Shown here piece by piece: positions 31,744 to 57,985 of a DNA stretch of 64,000 bases. The notes beneath the pieces were generated by a model. It worked only from the letters and a program-made list of their open reading frames with translations, did no database searches and was not told the origin of the DNA. Source of the stretch: Gadus chalcogrammus (lineage: Eukaryota > Chordata > Actinopteri > Gadiformes > Gadidae). Where the stretch lies: NCBI RefSeq assembly GCF_026213295.1, contig NC_079425.1:8940147-9004146 (forward strand), given 5' to 3'. The position numbers and the translations under genes are program-made. The stretch's first letter is position 1, and each line of letters starts with the position of its first letter.

Positions 31744-34104
31744 CATCTTGAGTGCTGTCTATGGTCTAGCATGTATGGTAGTGCTACATTTCCCCTGCAC
31801 ATTTCTTGAAATGTGGATAACTGCAAGATTTTTCTACCCTGGAGTCTTTAAGGCATTGCGGCCCGTTGGCGGTTACCCTTAAACCTTGTTCAAGTTTGCG
31901 TTCACACCTGAGCTGTTTGGGTCCATTTAAATCTAACCCTGGAGCGTTTACTCTGATAGTATGGTTTGTTCGGGGTGGCGTGAACGCTCATTCGAACTCT
32001 GTTGCCGACCAAACAAAATCAAGTTTGATTGAAAATTGGTGGGTTGAACGTACACTTTTACAGCAAACGGGAAAAAACATTGATGTTTTTTAAATATTCA
32101 GTGACCGAATGGTGGAAATGAGGGTTCTTTTTTATTTGTAGGAATCACCAAAACAAATAAAAACCCGCTTCCTCATCAGAGGGTCCTTGAGCTGTGTCAT
32201 GGTAAAGAACATGACACATGATTAGTACATTTACTCAAGGTCATTCACCTACTCCCCAGTTTTTCAACATGCTAGGGCAAACAAGGCTTATGACTCCTCT
32301 TAATTGGTTGCAGTGTCTAGTCCTACACACCACACTTACTGGCCAATCACAGAACTAGGATTTCTGATTATCTTTGATCATTGGCCTTTTATTTTTTGTT
32401 TTTACAATAGTTGACTGAGTCAGATCAGATCACAGGCAGATCACATAGCAATCATGGCTGTAGAATATTTGACCTCCCCTTGTTATAGTGTAGTGAATCT
32501 GTAAGACCGTGAGGGTTGAACAAAGCTTCTGAATACCTCATCAGACTGATGTTATCTCTGAACTCAACGTCATCATTGGAAAGTACAATGACCCATGCAA
32601 ACACAAAGACAGTGAAACTCTACTTTTATCAAAGTCAACTCATTAATACCCCTGCCCCCCCCCACCCACCCCCTCCTCTCTGGCGTCATTCAGTGCAAGT
32701 GTGCTGGTGTGGTGGCGGTGCCTGGTACAGCTCAATACAGCAGTTGTTGATCAAGCAGAAACAACGGACAGCGGAATGGAAAGGCTTGTTTGTCCTAATC
32801 CATAAAGGAAACCACATAAAACTTAAAAATAATTTTAGCGGTGTATGGATTGCCAGGTGACTCGACCTGGTTTCAACACAGTTTCACTCATTTTTATAGA
32901 AAAGATGCCTAATCCTCCTTTGAGATGGGAACCGACCTCACACATCGCCTGACGATTTTTCTTGATAATAGAAATGGAGAACAATAACTCAAGTAAGAGT
33001 TTTGGGTGAGAGCCAGCTTTATGCTTCACTGCTGTGTTATTGAACACCAATGGTTTCAGAAGTCCACAATCATCAATGTTCGATTTTAAATAAAAAGCCT
33101 GGACGATGAGTATTTCAAAGAACAAAAGAGTTCATGTTAATTTAAAGGGACAAGGCTCAACCAACAGATGTACTCACAAAGTGGTTAAGACAATGGCAGC
33201 ATCACATTTTTAATTGGACAGTAACATTGTTCTCTTAGCAAATGTAAATTTAATCTTTTGCTGTACTTGCCATCTTTTGCGACACTAGGATGGCAAATGC
33301 AGTCTTTTTACTTTTACTTACATTACTTCCACACTTTTACTTTTTACTAATATTGTTTTTATTTTGTTTTATCAGACATTATTACTTCCAAGTATCCTGC
33401 ATAATGAAGATCCAATGTGATAAATGTGTTGTCAGGTTAATAAGAGGGCACATTTGTTGCAAAGAGTTTTGTTATCAAACTATGTGAAAAAAACCTTTTT
33501 GTTAAGCTGCTAAAACAAGCAATGTTGTAGATTTTCCCTAGCTTCTCTTCAAGCGGAACAGAAACATGCACTACTCAGGTTCATTTCCTCCAATTGGATA
33601 CAAACATATTTAGTTGGATAAGTATTGGATTTTAAACACTTCCAAAGCTAAAACAATATATTCAGCTTTTTCTAAAATGTGTCTGGTTATAATCGACTAC
33701 TTTGGCATTCCTATGTATTGACAATATGACCATAGCTAGGCCAAATTTGAGCAAACCATCAACGGTATCAGATTGAGTAACTCAAAGTACTTTAGTTAAG
33801 TTAGGGGGTGGCCACTCTATTCGGTTCTCTCTCTCTTGTTGTGGGACTTCCAGATGTTCATCCAAACTTAAACCTGCACTATGTATGTTTTCCCAACGGC
33901 ACCATCTAGTGGCGTGAGCTGTAGCTACATTTACAGCTATATCATTTTCAGACGATTATTGCGTGTGAGATATTCTCACGGTGGGAGGAAAAGTTGACGA
34001 GAATAAAACCATTTATGGACATTTCCTGAATTGATTGACATTTGATGGGAGCATTTTATGTTTAAAATGTTTCTAGTTCCAATGTTTTTTAATGGAGTAA
34101 ATAG

Positions 34105-35341
<1,237 letters not shown>

Positions 35342-36630
35342 GTAAATACTGGCGGCATAAAAGTTACTAGTTAAAAACACAGGTTTACATTTTCTTGTTC
35401 ATCCAAAGACGACTAGTATTTTCTTTCTCTTTCCGTTCGTGCCTGCACAAGAACAGGTCTGTACACACAGTACATGCATGCTTGCATACATAGACACGGC
35501 TCTCTTCACAGGGTGTCCACTAATCCCAAACAGACCATCCAGAGTAGAAGTGGAACATAAGCCATGTTGTAACACTAACCTACTTCCAGCAGTGGGAATA
35601 TTGGCTTTTCGGCTGCCAAGGCACAGTGCCCATCGAGTCTATTGAACCATCGCTACATAACTCTGTAACATCTGTACATTTAGTGCACCCTAATAAAAGG
35701 GGCACTGCACATGATTAATGGTAGAAGGAGATAACGCGTTTAGGGAATGAGGGAGAATGCAGCTGTGGAAATGGAGCATATTCTTTTTCTTTCTTTCTGT
35801 ATTGTCAGAAAGAAGACTAGAATGAAGTGAGCTAATGGAGACTGGAGAGATGGTGCCTAGCTTTGGCTCTAACAAAGTGATTTCTTTTTTAACTGGAGAC
35901 AGAGGGGAAACGCCTGGCCTGTGCACGACTCTGTACACAACTCCGTTCGCACTTTTCTGTTTGGACTTAACTCGCATTGTATGTTTAATTATGATGGCTG
36001 GTGTAGAGTTTAATCCCAGAGATTTAACTGCCCCAGCCCCTATCGCGAACATCCAGGCCAGCTTAGCCAATGTAGATCAGTGTTTCCTTTGCATCTGTCA
36101 CCACTGCTTCACATCAAGCTCATTCTCACAATCCAAATCACACACGCATGCACGTACACACATTCACAGACACCTTCTCGCCTGTTTTGTCTTTCTTTTG
36201 TGATGGTAATGGGAACGTGCACATCACATAGGGATGCAGTGTTGTGTCTGCTGTTTTAACTGATCCCATATCCTGTGGCGGTATACGAGTGATTTTTGTG
36301 ACTTATTTTAAATAATAAACTCAATGCAATGGCTTTGATATAAAACAATCCCATTCAGAATGCATATATAGGTTATTCTGGGATCTATGTGTATACTTAT
36401 TAGATTGTAATCTATCTCTGTCATGCTTCATCTAATGTCATTACCACAAATGTTCTTTCCAGTATAGAACAGCCCTAATACACTGATAGTTGGATCTACA
36501 AGACTGAGCTCCCATCATTTACTAATTTCCCTTGTGGACCATGGCCCATGTACTTGGAGCTCTCCACCTGTCTGTATGTGTACTTTTGAAACATGACGTT
36601 CTGGTTTCCTGTTTCTACAGATCCAGAACC

Positions 36631-44702
<8,072 letters not shown>

Positions 44703-45850
44703 AACTTTGAGGGCCTGCAGTTTCACAGAAGGGAAGTATGGGAAGATTTTTCTATTCAACCTTTTTTGGTTAAATTTGGGACATTTTTTGAGTGCTTACT
44801 GTTTTCCTGTCCAATTTATATTGAGCACTTTAGACCATATGTGTGCTGACAGGGTGCTGATAAACTTTTTTTTATATTATTTGGTCTGGATACGTAAAGG
44901 AGAAAAGCAGAAAATGTGACATTAACAGCGAAATGGTTAAGCTGGACGGATTGGAAAAAGGTGGAGAATGTTTAAACTGTTGTAATGACCTCTTCAAAGG
45001 CAAGCATTGCACTGTAGTACCATGGGCTACATTCAGGCAGGCTACAATTTACTAAAGTTCTTCAGTTTCGGCTTGACTAAGTAACTAATTTCCAAGAAGA
45101 AGATGAGACTAATGTTTCTCTGTGATAGGGTTAGAAATCCAAGTTTAGTTGATTTAGTAGAACAAATGAATAGGAAAACTGGAACGTCAGCCATCACAAT
45201 TTTATTTTTATTTTTTTTATTATTTGTTTAGTTCATGTATTTTACATAATTTTAGTCTTTGTGTGGCAGTTGATATTGCCATGGTTTTCTTTTATGCATG
45301 TTGCTCTTTTTTAATGTTTTTTTTCATTATTCATGTGTGTAATTTTAGATTTATTTTAATAATTACGTTTTGTGCATGTAATTCAAATAATGATACTAAA
45401 ATAGGGCCAATTTTTAGTTTACAGGGTACGTTATTCTAGAAAATCTCTAAAAGTTTTGGCAATGATTTAATTTATTCAAAAAACTTAAATGATCTTTGTG
45501 ATGATAAGACTTATTTACACAAAAAGTGCAAAGTTTGAGTGACATCTTTTTTTCTTTTAAGAATGGTTTTAGGAGAAGCTCATTGAACAAAAACAGTTGA
45601 ATCATTTGGACTGCATTTATGTATATTTTTTTACTTTAAGTGAACCTATATGTTTTGTAATGGATACAATATTTGGTTTTGTGTACAGTATATATAAATA
45701 TATATATAAAAAAACATTCCAATAATCTTTTAGTTTAAGACTTGTTAAACCTGGACAAACCTGTTTGCTATCTGCAGTATTTAATGTATACTCATGAAAT
45801 TGATTCCATCACATTTTTCCAATAAACTGAATTGACGATTTAATTTTTTA
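44703..45850 (+). other. cd82: cd82 3' UTR
   Basis: About 1.15 kb from the stop to the region after AATAAA (45821-45826). It is strongly AT-rich with T runs (45200-45360) and several ATTTA pentamers, suggesting AU-rich-element control of mRNA stability. The end point is inferred from the hexamer. Confidence 0.65.
45821..45826 (+). terminator. cd82 polyadenylation signal
   Basis: AATAAA in an AT-rich setting 1.1 kb after the stop codon, followed by T-rich sequence. Confidence 0.65.
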
Positions 45851-46283
45851 CTTCATTTGAATACTTTATGACCTTTATCTACTAAAGTGACTATATTCTG
45901 ATTCAGTTTGTTTGTCACTACATACCTGTCTTCTGGGGACAATTGGACTTTCTCCACGATTTAACAGGATCCAAAGCCAGGATTTTCAAAATGCATTTGA
46001 AAAGGCAAAATGTTCTCTCTTCAAGCTTATGAATAATGGATTTGACATTCGTCATCAGACTCATGTCTATCTGATGGGTTTTGACGCAATCTCATCCTAA
46101 TCATAAACGGGTTATGGATACAATATAGACAAATTCCCTATTCAAGTAGCCTTCTTTGGGTTTTTTGCTGATTTACCAAGCTTAAAACCCATCATAGTAA
46201 ACAATTAGGTATGAACTGCCAAATGGTTTACTAAAGAAACAATAACATGATATTTGGATCGTCAAACTACACATGTTCTTGAA

Positions 46284-46447
<164 letters not shown>

Positions 46448-46449
46448 AG

Positions 46450-46482
46450 TCACTCTAGGTCCACTAGGTGGACCTAGAGTGA
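46450..46482. repeat. Perfect 15-bp hairpin beside GT array
   Basis: The arms TCACTCTAGGTCCAC (46450-46464) and its exact complement (46468-46482) enclose TAG. Confidence 0.9.
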
Positions 46483-48542
<2,060 letters not shown>

Positions 48543-49227
48543 AGGGAAACCATTTCCATTAAGCTTTGTATCGTTAGAAACCCACTCATATTTTTGAATG
48601 GTCGTGCATCATTACCTTATTTTCTGGAGAGACTGGAGAGATCCATATCGATCTCCAACACTTCCTGTTTAAGACTACGCAATATGACAATTTTTGCGTA
48701 GAAGTAAATAGGAAGTGTAAGAGGGGAGGATTCTCGTAAGACTACAAGCACGGGGTGGGACCCACTGACGCTACAGACCTATTAGAGCAGTGCCAGTGGG
48801 TGGGACTTCACCAGCAGAAAAGTACAATGGCGGAAGGTACAGGATCTGACAAAGAAGATGGCACCATGCAAAATTTCACCATTTCGAAAGAAATACAAAC
48901 GAGGACTAATTCACTGAGTTCACCAACTAATGCTCTTCACTAGAAATGTTGTGTGAAATGATTTTCAAGAAGCCTTGCGGTATCAGCTTGGTAGATGGAA
49001 CAGCGAGGTGTCCGATAGGCGGAGATCTAGATCAGCGGGTGTGGCCAGCGAAGCTGTGCATCGTGGTGCATGGTGGGAGTTGTTGTCTTCAATCCACAAG
49101 CGCCAAAAAGTCACTTTCTGCCTTTTCTTGGTCAAGACGGCACCAAATTAGAATTTATTTTATTATTCGACTACATATAGGACCCAATTTCAATACATAT
49201 TCATGCCTCCACCGGTGAAATGCTCCT
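48543..49227. mobile_element. Possible TTAA-flanked element, 685 bp
   Basis: TTAA lies at both edges (48539-48542, 49228-49231). The ends AGGGAAACCATTTCC and, reversed, AGGAGCATTTCACC are only loosely alike. Placement follows the other TTAA elements in the window; weak terminal match makes this tentative. Confidence 0.4.
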
Positions 49228-49608
49228 TTAAAGTGATCAAATATGAGGGTTCAAAAGCTCAAAATAACTAAACTCGATTTAGTCTGATATTTTCACATAC
49301 ATAAACAGGATCAGATACTGAATGACCCTCATGGTATTTTATTTCTAATTGGGCTCTTTATCAGTTATGTATAAAAAGATCCCCATGATTATCGTGATAA
49401 AACTTTTTTTTTTCTATATCCCCCAGGCATATTGCTGGAGGGCAATGCAAGTGTCGTCTCCTACTCCCCAGCCAGAGTCCTTTATGTCTGGGGCTCTAAA
49501 GAAGCCTGTCAGGGCTAATACATCAGGTCCTATGCACACCAGGGACAGGCCTGCACATCACCGCTGACAGGGGACTAGGCAGGGTGAGGTAATGGTAGAG
49601 GACAAGGG

Positions 49609-49611
<3 letters not shown>

Positions 49612-49693
<82 letters not shown>
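49612..49693. repeat. (AC)n microsatellite
   Basis: 82 bases of AC. Confidence 0.98.
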
Positions 49694-49695
<2 letters not shown>

Positions 49696-50662
49696 CAATT
49701 ATAGCAGTTGGACTGCAGCACCTCTCTTTATCAAGGCCAAGGCTTGGTAGGGGCAGACATCTAGACATGAATAACTGTCGCCAGAGTTTAAACAATAATC
49801 TTAGTTTCAAGGATTGGAAAGAGACCACTATGACAATGTAGTTGTGTGATAAAATGAGAGATATAACAGGGATTTACTGTACGCATGTTTTGATGTTGGA
49901 ACATGGGCAGGTCTTTGTTATTCTTTGTGCACATTCTAATTGTGGCTTTTTCTTACAAAGTTGCAACATACTTTGTCCTCATCAAAGACCTACACAATGG
50001 CCAATAAAAACAAAGAAACAGGCATATTTTGTGTTTGTTGATAACACTGGGTGATAACAAAGATACCGTGATCAGAAATACCAAATGTATTTCCACAAAT
50101 ACCAATAATTGATCACTGTGCTGTATTTGTTGACATCCATTCTCACTTTTGCATTGGCACCAACCAACCAACCAATCAATAAATCAATCAAAGCCAACCA
50201 AGTGATGAGCATATCCCACAGCATCCCCAACAGCTGAAATCCTATAAGGGAAATATTTGAAGATGCTATTCAGAAGATTGTAGGTAAAACGTTTTAAGCT
50301 TTCTCAAGATGTCTTCCATTCGCTCACTCACTCCCTCACCCACTCAATTCACATTTAAGTGTGGTCCGCTACTCTGTACAGAATGCATACCATAATATAA
50401 GAGAGAGGGAGTTGCATCTGGGATTCAAATCAGCAGCATTAATATGGAAAGATTGAAGCGAGACTGCTGCGAGTGTAATACATTTTCCTGGAGCATGGTG
50501 ATAGTGAGATTGACAGCTGGTGAGACCGGAAAATGAGCATCCAATCAAATCAAGAGGAAAACAAAAAAACATGACATCATCTAGATAACACTAAACAAAC
50601 TGGTCAGCTGAATCAGAGAGTGTATCATCACTGGCATCTGCCACTGTTGCAAATTGTTTAAA

Positions 50663-51084
50663 GGGGCAGTGTGTATAATTTAGTAGTATCTAGCTACGCC
50701 CACTTGGCAGAAATGGAATATCATTTTCATAAATAGGTTTTAATTAGTGTTTAATCCCATGTAAATGAGAATCGTGTTTTTGTTATCTTAAAATGGGCCC
50801 TTCATATTTACTTACTGCATTGCAAGACAACATTGGCTGGTATCACATGATCAATACATATAACAGATAGCGATAATTATAGGTCTATGCATGTAGTTTA
50901 CCGCTATGGATGCAATAGAGGAACGTTAATAAGCTGTTACTTCAGCCGTGTCCTACAACAAGTGAAGACTATTGGAAAGATACCTGATTCTGATGTTGTA
51001 AGGGGGTTAGGGAGGAGTATTCAGGTTGTTGAAATGTGGCTGCAACCTCACCACTAGATGCAACTACATTTTACACACTGGACC
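50663..51084. mobile_element. MITE with CAGTGTGTA-type TIRs, about 420 bp
   Basis: The left end GGGGCAGTGTGTATAATTTA and, reversed, the right end GGTCCAGTGTGTAAAATGTA align over about 30 bases through ATCTAG. No coding sequence and no sure target duplication. A similar CACTATGTATGTTTT...ATCTAGTGGC end lies alone near 33875. Confidence 0.65.
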
Positions 51085-51787
51085 ATTGCATAATGTAAAA
51101 AACGACTAAACTGGATTATAAATTCAGAGGAATTATCGTTATCCTTCTTTTACGTTTCAGTTTCTACTTTCTCCAACTTTCTTCCAAAAACGCCTTTGAG
51201 AAACAAGAAATAATAGTAAAAATAAGAAAATAACACATTTGTGAGACAACAGAATGTAAAATACAAGTAGAAGTCAAGCCGTTGTGTTGATGCGTCAATC
51301 AGACGGGCAGTTAGGAATGAACACTCTCGAGACGCTTCAGCTGACTCAAGTTTCCGAACTGCAACGATGGCATGAGTTTCACTTATCAGATATCAATATC
51401 TGTCTCTCTGTTCAAACTTGCTATGGGTATTGGAAAGTCAATGTAATTAAAAGAAGGAATTATGTTTTGGTAACAGAAGAAATGGGATGTTCCCTTCTCC
51501 GATGGCTGGGACACCAGCTGTCCACCACACTCTTGTATTTGAGTGTTTCGGAATAGAGGCTTGCAACGACCTGTAGAGAGACAGAGTTGTAATACAGAGA
51601 AAGTGTGCGCAAAAAAAACGGTTAAAGGAGTGAGATACATAGACATCAACGACACCATCCAATAGGAAACCAGTAAAAATAGCTGTGCAAAGGCAATCAT
51701 GAAAAACAATAACTAATGCATCTGCATGCATGTAGGAAGATTCCTTCCTATGCATCTGTGTGTGTGTATGTGTTGTGTGCGCGTGTT

Positions 51788-51896
<109 letters not shown>

Positions 51897-52145
51897 ATTC
51901 ATACCTTTTTTGTTTGCACGTGCGTGTGATTGCTGTATGACTTTGTGTGTGTTAAGTATCTGAGAGACACTTAATCAATGCTTCCAGGAGAACCTTATCT
52001 AGGGAGTTGAGATGCTGCAGACTGCAGACAGCAGGCGGGAGAAGCCCCCTGTCAGCCAGTCAGCCATAATGAGACCAGAGTGCAGAGCTCCACTGACAGC
52101 CATGTTGTTGGTGTCTGTTTGTGTTTGTTTGTTTGTTTCAGTTTA

Positions 52146-52148
<3 letters not shown>

Positions 52149-52237
<89 letters not shown>
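52149..52237. repeat. (GT)n microsatellite
   Basis: 89 bases of GT. Confidence 0.98.
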
Positions 52238-52239
<2 letters not shown>

Positions 52240-52298
52240 CACGCATGCTTATAGATGGATACTGTACATGTATAGATGCTTTACTAAAGATATATAGC

Positions 52299-52300
<2 letters not shown>

Positions 52301-52365
<65 letters not shown>
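52301..52365. repeat. (GACA)n microsatellite
   Basis: About 16 units of GACA. Confidence 0.97.
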
Positions 52366-52366
<1 letters not shown>

Positions 52367-52749
52367 TACAGCTACCACAGTCAGAGAGACAGACGATAAG
52401 TATTCATAACGCTAGTCTAGGTCAACGAACACGATGCACCAGTAGAATAAAAGTGGGTTTTATTCTGACTAGGAGCACAATAATTTGTTGGGGGTAGTTG
52501 GAACAGCCGACACTGCCCCCGCCCAACTAGGACGCGAATCTCTAGTCTACCTCCACAGAGAGCACTAGACTTGCTTCGCACTAGTCGCTCGTGTAGTTCC
52601 CTTTGGAGTAATCTATTTATAGAGATAGGGTAAATGCAAGCGAATGTGGAATTATATTGCACATTCGTTCGAGAAGTAGCCCTACATGTCGATGTAATTC
52701 ATGGGATGTTTCTAAGAGTGCAATTTATATAGTGAATGCTATTTTGACC

Positions 52750-55700
52750 TTTTAGGGAGAAGGAATCGCATCTCACTCGGGGACCTGCTTGCGGTAAGTT
52801 ACTCTGCGTGTGTTGTCAATTGTCTGCAAGATTATCATTGATTTAACTATTCAAACGTCCACCTCGTCACAAAATAACGCGACTGTTTTCTAATAAAATA
52901 CGTCTGGAAATCCAGGCAAAATACATGAACGGGAAAAACAATCAGTTTTCTGACGGAAAAAACAATCCGTTTTTCCCGTTAGTTTTCAACGAATGGAGTT
53001 TTTTTGGAATGAACTGGACGCCACCTTAGATTCCTATGACATGATTTCACTTCTACATTTATTAATCTTCGTGATTCGTCAATGAGGTGACATATGGTCA
53101 GTGAAGACCGTACTTCCGCGGACCATTCACATACATTTAGGCAACACACCTTTAAATAATTGCGGGTTGAAAAATAAATTGGAACATCCTGGTTGAGGCG
53201 ACCCATCTGCACCCAGTGGGGAAGAAGAGATAGCACAGGGAGAATGACAGGTGAGAAGTACATCGGAGGGATTACTGGAGGTCATCTGCGAAAAGGAAAT
53301 ATCCGGCTGAGCTCATGTATTTCTTCACAGGCACGTGTACTGCTGCTGTTCAACATAACATTGATATCACATGCAGAAGTTGATTGGGTAAAACAAATCT
53401 ATTTGTGTGGAAGCAGATGCACAAAAGTTAAACAATTTTAGAGCTGGAAATGGGCTCATGGGCCCAAACTGGTTGGTAACTATAATGTCAGCAGGGCTAT
53501 GATGATTTCAGCATCTGGACATTTGTTTAATGAGGAAGACTATGTGTTGAACCAGCCATTCATGACATGTTTAAAGCTGAAGATTTGATACATTATGTCC
53601 TGGAATATGAACAAAACATGAATTCTCTTTCATGCACAATTATTTGAACACTACAATGGCCCTCTACTTGTGTTGTCAGACTAAGGCACATTCATCCACT
53701 AGACACACTTGACTAAGACAAATCTTCTAGATTGGCCCAGTGGCCGTGTAGGTCTTCTTAATTGAACAGCTTTGTAGGCTACTGCTAGACAAAAGAAGGG
53801 GACATTTGTTATGGAAGTAGTACTTCTCTAAGAGTAGGAAGAAATTTGTATAAGAACCAGCTTTGTCAACCTCACATTTAAGGTGAACATGTGTACTTCT
53901 TAAGACACCCCTACAGGTGACAGTTCTGCTCATCTATCTTTAAAAAGCTGGCGTGGACAAGCATCCCAGATCCAGAAAATTAAATTAGTTCATCAGAATC
54001 TCTACCAATAAACCAACCAGATCCACAATGCCTTGAACAGTTGTATAAAGGGTTTGACCTGAGTAAGCTGTTGTGGCTGTATGCAGATTCATTGGGCACT
54101 GCAGTCTGTATCAGATTTAAATGGAAATGTTCCACAACAAGGTTATTTTGTCTTGGATCTTTCCCATAATCCTGGCGAGGGAACCTGTATCGCTTATTTC
54201 GGGAAACATTACAGCACACTTGAATGTCCATTGGTGCATTCACTGGAATAACCAGCAGGCTGTATGGCTCCCTGTGGACTTGTGTCCTCTCTTCCAGAGT
54301 GTGCGTAGGATCTCACATCCGGCGTTCATTGTCATAAGGAGAAACTAACCAGGAGATGCATCACTTTTTCAAGCTGGTTACAGAGCTAAAGAGAACATTA
54401 TGCACTGATGGATATGTTGGGACAACATATCATACCTAGTATAACAAATACATAGGAATAAAAAATAGGTAATTTTTCGCCATTGATCTCTATTTAAAGG
54501 CACTGTAGGTGAAATTCAAGATATTTGAGTTGATGGTCCGTCGTTAGAAATGGCAGAGCATTCCCTCAGGTATTAGTGAGTAAAATGCTCAGTGAAAACA
54601 TCTCTTTTGAGTTGAAGGCAACTGCCTCTCTATGAGCCATTTATGATTATAAACAGCTCATCCGGCTCATTTCTGACCAACCAGGGCATTTTATTCCCTC
54701 ATGGTTCAAGGTATCCAATGGGCCTGTTAGCCCAGAAGCAGTTAATGAAACACTTTTCAATGGCGGAAAAATGAGGGAGAGAGGAAGTAGATAGGGAGGG
54801 GACATCATTTGGTGGTTGAGTTTCCAAATCTTGCTCTCTTATTTTCTCCTCTTTTTCTCTTTACAGCTGTTTAATTTCACCTTAATCACGCCTTTTCAAA
54901 GGCATGGCTTGATTACCCTTGTGACCCCATCCACCAGTGTGACCAGGTCGGTTTGAAATGCTCAAATGCAGGCCAGCCATGTATTGTTGAGGCTGAGGAT
55001 CCTGTGCAGCACTGGTCCATCTGTCTCTCCCCCCTGCTCCCATCGCATCTTGGAGGAGGGAGTGGGTCTATTTGTGGATCACCGCATGGTGACAAAAGCC
55101 ACGAGTCACAGTGGTACGGGCCTCACTCAACCAAAGTCCTGCCGGTTCCTTTATCCTGAAGTCCCCAACAGTGTCACTTGCTGTGTCCTGTTCTTTACAT
55201 TCTTTCGTTTTATTCCATTCTTTCTGAATGTCAGGAAACTTTTCTGGTCTCTCACCTTCCGCTATAGCATGATATATTGTGGTTCATTCGATTGTCTGAA
55301 ATCGCCTTATCGCATCATCGACGGAATGGTTGCATTATTTTCCACTTCCTGACGTAAGAAATGTATACGATTGAGTACTGACCCTTCCGGGAAAAAAAAA
55401 GAAAAGGATAAAACAAATGCTGTTAAACTGGCCATCATGCGTTGATTTAATTACAGCAGGATAGCCTTGTCATTCAGGCCATGAAGCCACAAAGAGAAGA
55501 GATAATACCAATGCCCTGGCGCTGTCTCAAAGTTTTTCTTTGTACCTTAACCAGATTAAATTCAGTCAAACTGAATTAGCAAGCAGATGGTCACCCCAAG
55601 AGGCCACAGATAAGACCCGTAGCTGGGCCTGCTCACAGCTCTGAGCTTTAGTCATGTTACTCTTTTCTCTAGCAGTTATTTTATAGCAAATAAAGTTTTA

Positions 55701-56277
55701 ATTGATGTATTATTGTTACAAACATTTGTTTGATTTGTCAAAATTGTGAATAACTGCCCGTGTGTGTTTGTGTGTGTGTGCGTGTGTGCCTGTGTGTGTG
55801 ATTGTGATGTCTGATGTGTGTGTGTGCATTCTGGTTTGTGTGTATGAGTCGTAAACCTAAACTATAATGGTACTCCCATATGACTCAGTAGTAGTATTGC
55901 GTTGTGTTTAAGGCATACACTCTGGTTATTTACCACACTGTTCCAATCAGAGACACTTAGCACATACAATCCAATCATGAGCAGCAGACGTTTCCCATAG
56001 CCACCGAGCGCAAAAGATGCCAGTTTTCATGTTGATTGCACAAAAATGTGAACCAGATGCTCCTTTTTTTGGCAAGAATTACATATATTTGACACATAGG
56101 CAATTACAACTGGAGTACCATGCTCCATGTGTGGTCCTATCTATTCCTGGCCCTCTAGATGGAAGGACTGTGTGACTAGTTTGTACTCGGAAGAGCTCAG
56201 CCTCTCCACAGCAGTGCTCTGATGGGCAGCAACCAAAACACTAATTAGGAATATAAATATATATATATATGTGTATG

Positions 56278-56320
<43 letters not shown>

Positions 56321-57096
56321 TATATACTGTATAATCGGGACGTTAATTGAATGTTATCTTGCTATTTGATTCCCTCTGGCAAGCCAAATCATCAATAATA
56401 AAATATATATTATACAAAAGCAGTGCCAATAAAACACAAGGTCTGCCTAAATGTTTTGTTTGTTTTGTTTGCCAACTCATTGTATGACACAGTCCAATAT
56501 TTTCAACACATTATTTGCCCAGACATTCTAAATAATTCCTTCTGCCATTGCTGCACAATGTGTCAGTTGTAGGCCAATATGTCTGTATGGTTCTGCAATG
56601 CAATAACATTTATATTTGTCTAAATGTCAATTGACCGCAAAAACACATCTAATTGCATCTCCCTGGGCTTCCACTGAAAATTACAATTCTTGGTTAGCTG
56701 ACACAATTCATAGAGCGCAACACTAGACACTGGCTATGCTTGCTAAAAGGATAATCCCTTATTAAAGATCACTGGTTAGCCTTTTCAACAATGTGCGTGT
56801 GTGCGAAAAAAACTGCCCCATTAGAATTATCGGAAGTCCAAAACGTCCTCTGAATAACCGAGAATACACGACACAACCGCCAATGTCTCTCAAATTCCTA
56901 CTCGTAAAGGATTGTTATTAAGAAGTTCAGGTGTTGAGTATTGGACGAAGGCTACATGTTGCCACGTTAGTCACCACTCCAGCCCTCCTGTGTGTGTGGG
57001 AAGCACTGCTTTACCCAAGTGATCTGATTCACAGGCCTTCTGCTACACAGCTCTCTTACCCCCAGCTCAGCTGTCCACAACCTCGACGATACATGC

Positions 57097-57128
<32 letters not shown>

Positions 57129-57901
57129 ACAAAAAAACGGACACATAATTAACCCTCCCCCAAATGCAATTAACTGGCATATGTTTGTCAATCAGTCTAC
57201 ACATCTTTCTGTCTTTCTGTCTTTCTGTCTGTATCTATGGTTCTGTCGCTTTCGCACTGTATACTGTGTTTCCATCTCAAATAAATAGTTTATATTTGTT
57301 TAGCATGGTTGCAGTTATGGTGTTGTTTGGTCTGTGTTCGGCAAATGCTTGAAAGTATAAATACTTGTGCAACACTGTGAAGCACACAGCAAATAATTAG
57401 TGTGATCGATCGTTATATTTTTGGGTGTATCAGCAGATACATGGCCATTTCCTCCTGCAGAAAGGGTTGGAGGTAGAGATCACCGCAACAAATATCCACC
57501 ACCATGATTTTGCATCCTGTCTAGTGATTTTGTTTCTATAGTAACAGACCATGCTATAAAAGCTTAAATCGGTCCGGTGTGATATAGGTGCCCTCATCCA
57601 AAACAGTTTTCAAGCTCCATCTGTGGTGAAGCAAAGCTAAAAAATTGATGTTGTCAGTATGGTCTTACAAATTAAAAAAAAACGTAGTTAGCTAAAAGGG
57701 ACTTGTAAATTATCGGGTAAAGTGGCAAAATGTAAGTGGAACTTGTTTTCCCGAGAACGGCAAAATAAATTCTGTGTCACTATTTTGCTCCGCCTCCCAC
57801 AGACAATGACGAAATTTCAAAATCCAGTACCTCATTCCATGCCTTTGATGCAGCATCTGAACCCAGCATAACCACCCTGATTCCTCTCTCTTTCTCCTCA
57901 G
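52750..57901. other. No coding gene seen
   Basis: Unique-looking AT-rich DNA with a (TA)n tract near 56250-56330 and (CAA)n at 57096-57127. A donor-like GCG|GTAAGT at 52795-52800 might end a non-coding exon. Arms AACGGGAAAAAC/GTTTTTCCCGTT (52928-52939, 52969-52980) form a small inverted repeat. Confidence 0.35.
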
Positions 57902-57985
57902 CTAATGTAAAGCGGTGCGAGACCGACGGCTCCAAAGCAGTGACGAAAACCTCCACCTCCCTTTGAAACCACGAGCCGTTGCCAG
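57902..57985 (+). other. Possible non-coding exon, 84 nt
   Basis: It is preceded by a strong pyrimidine tract and acceptor (TCTCTCTTTCTCCTCAG) and followed by CCAG|GTACAT. The sequence between has stops in the frames I checked, so it would be untranslated. In human, TSPAN18 lies next to CD82 and has long 5' UTR introns; this could be such an exon, but nothing in the exon itself proves it. Confidence 0.25.

Noticed and set aside
49428..49580. Exon-like segment after TATATCCCCCAG
   Set aside because: The acceptor is good but no clean donor follows, and no protein similarity is seen.
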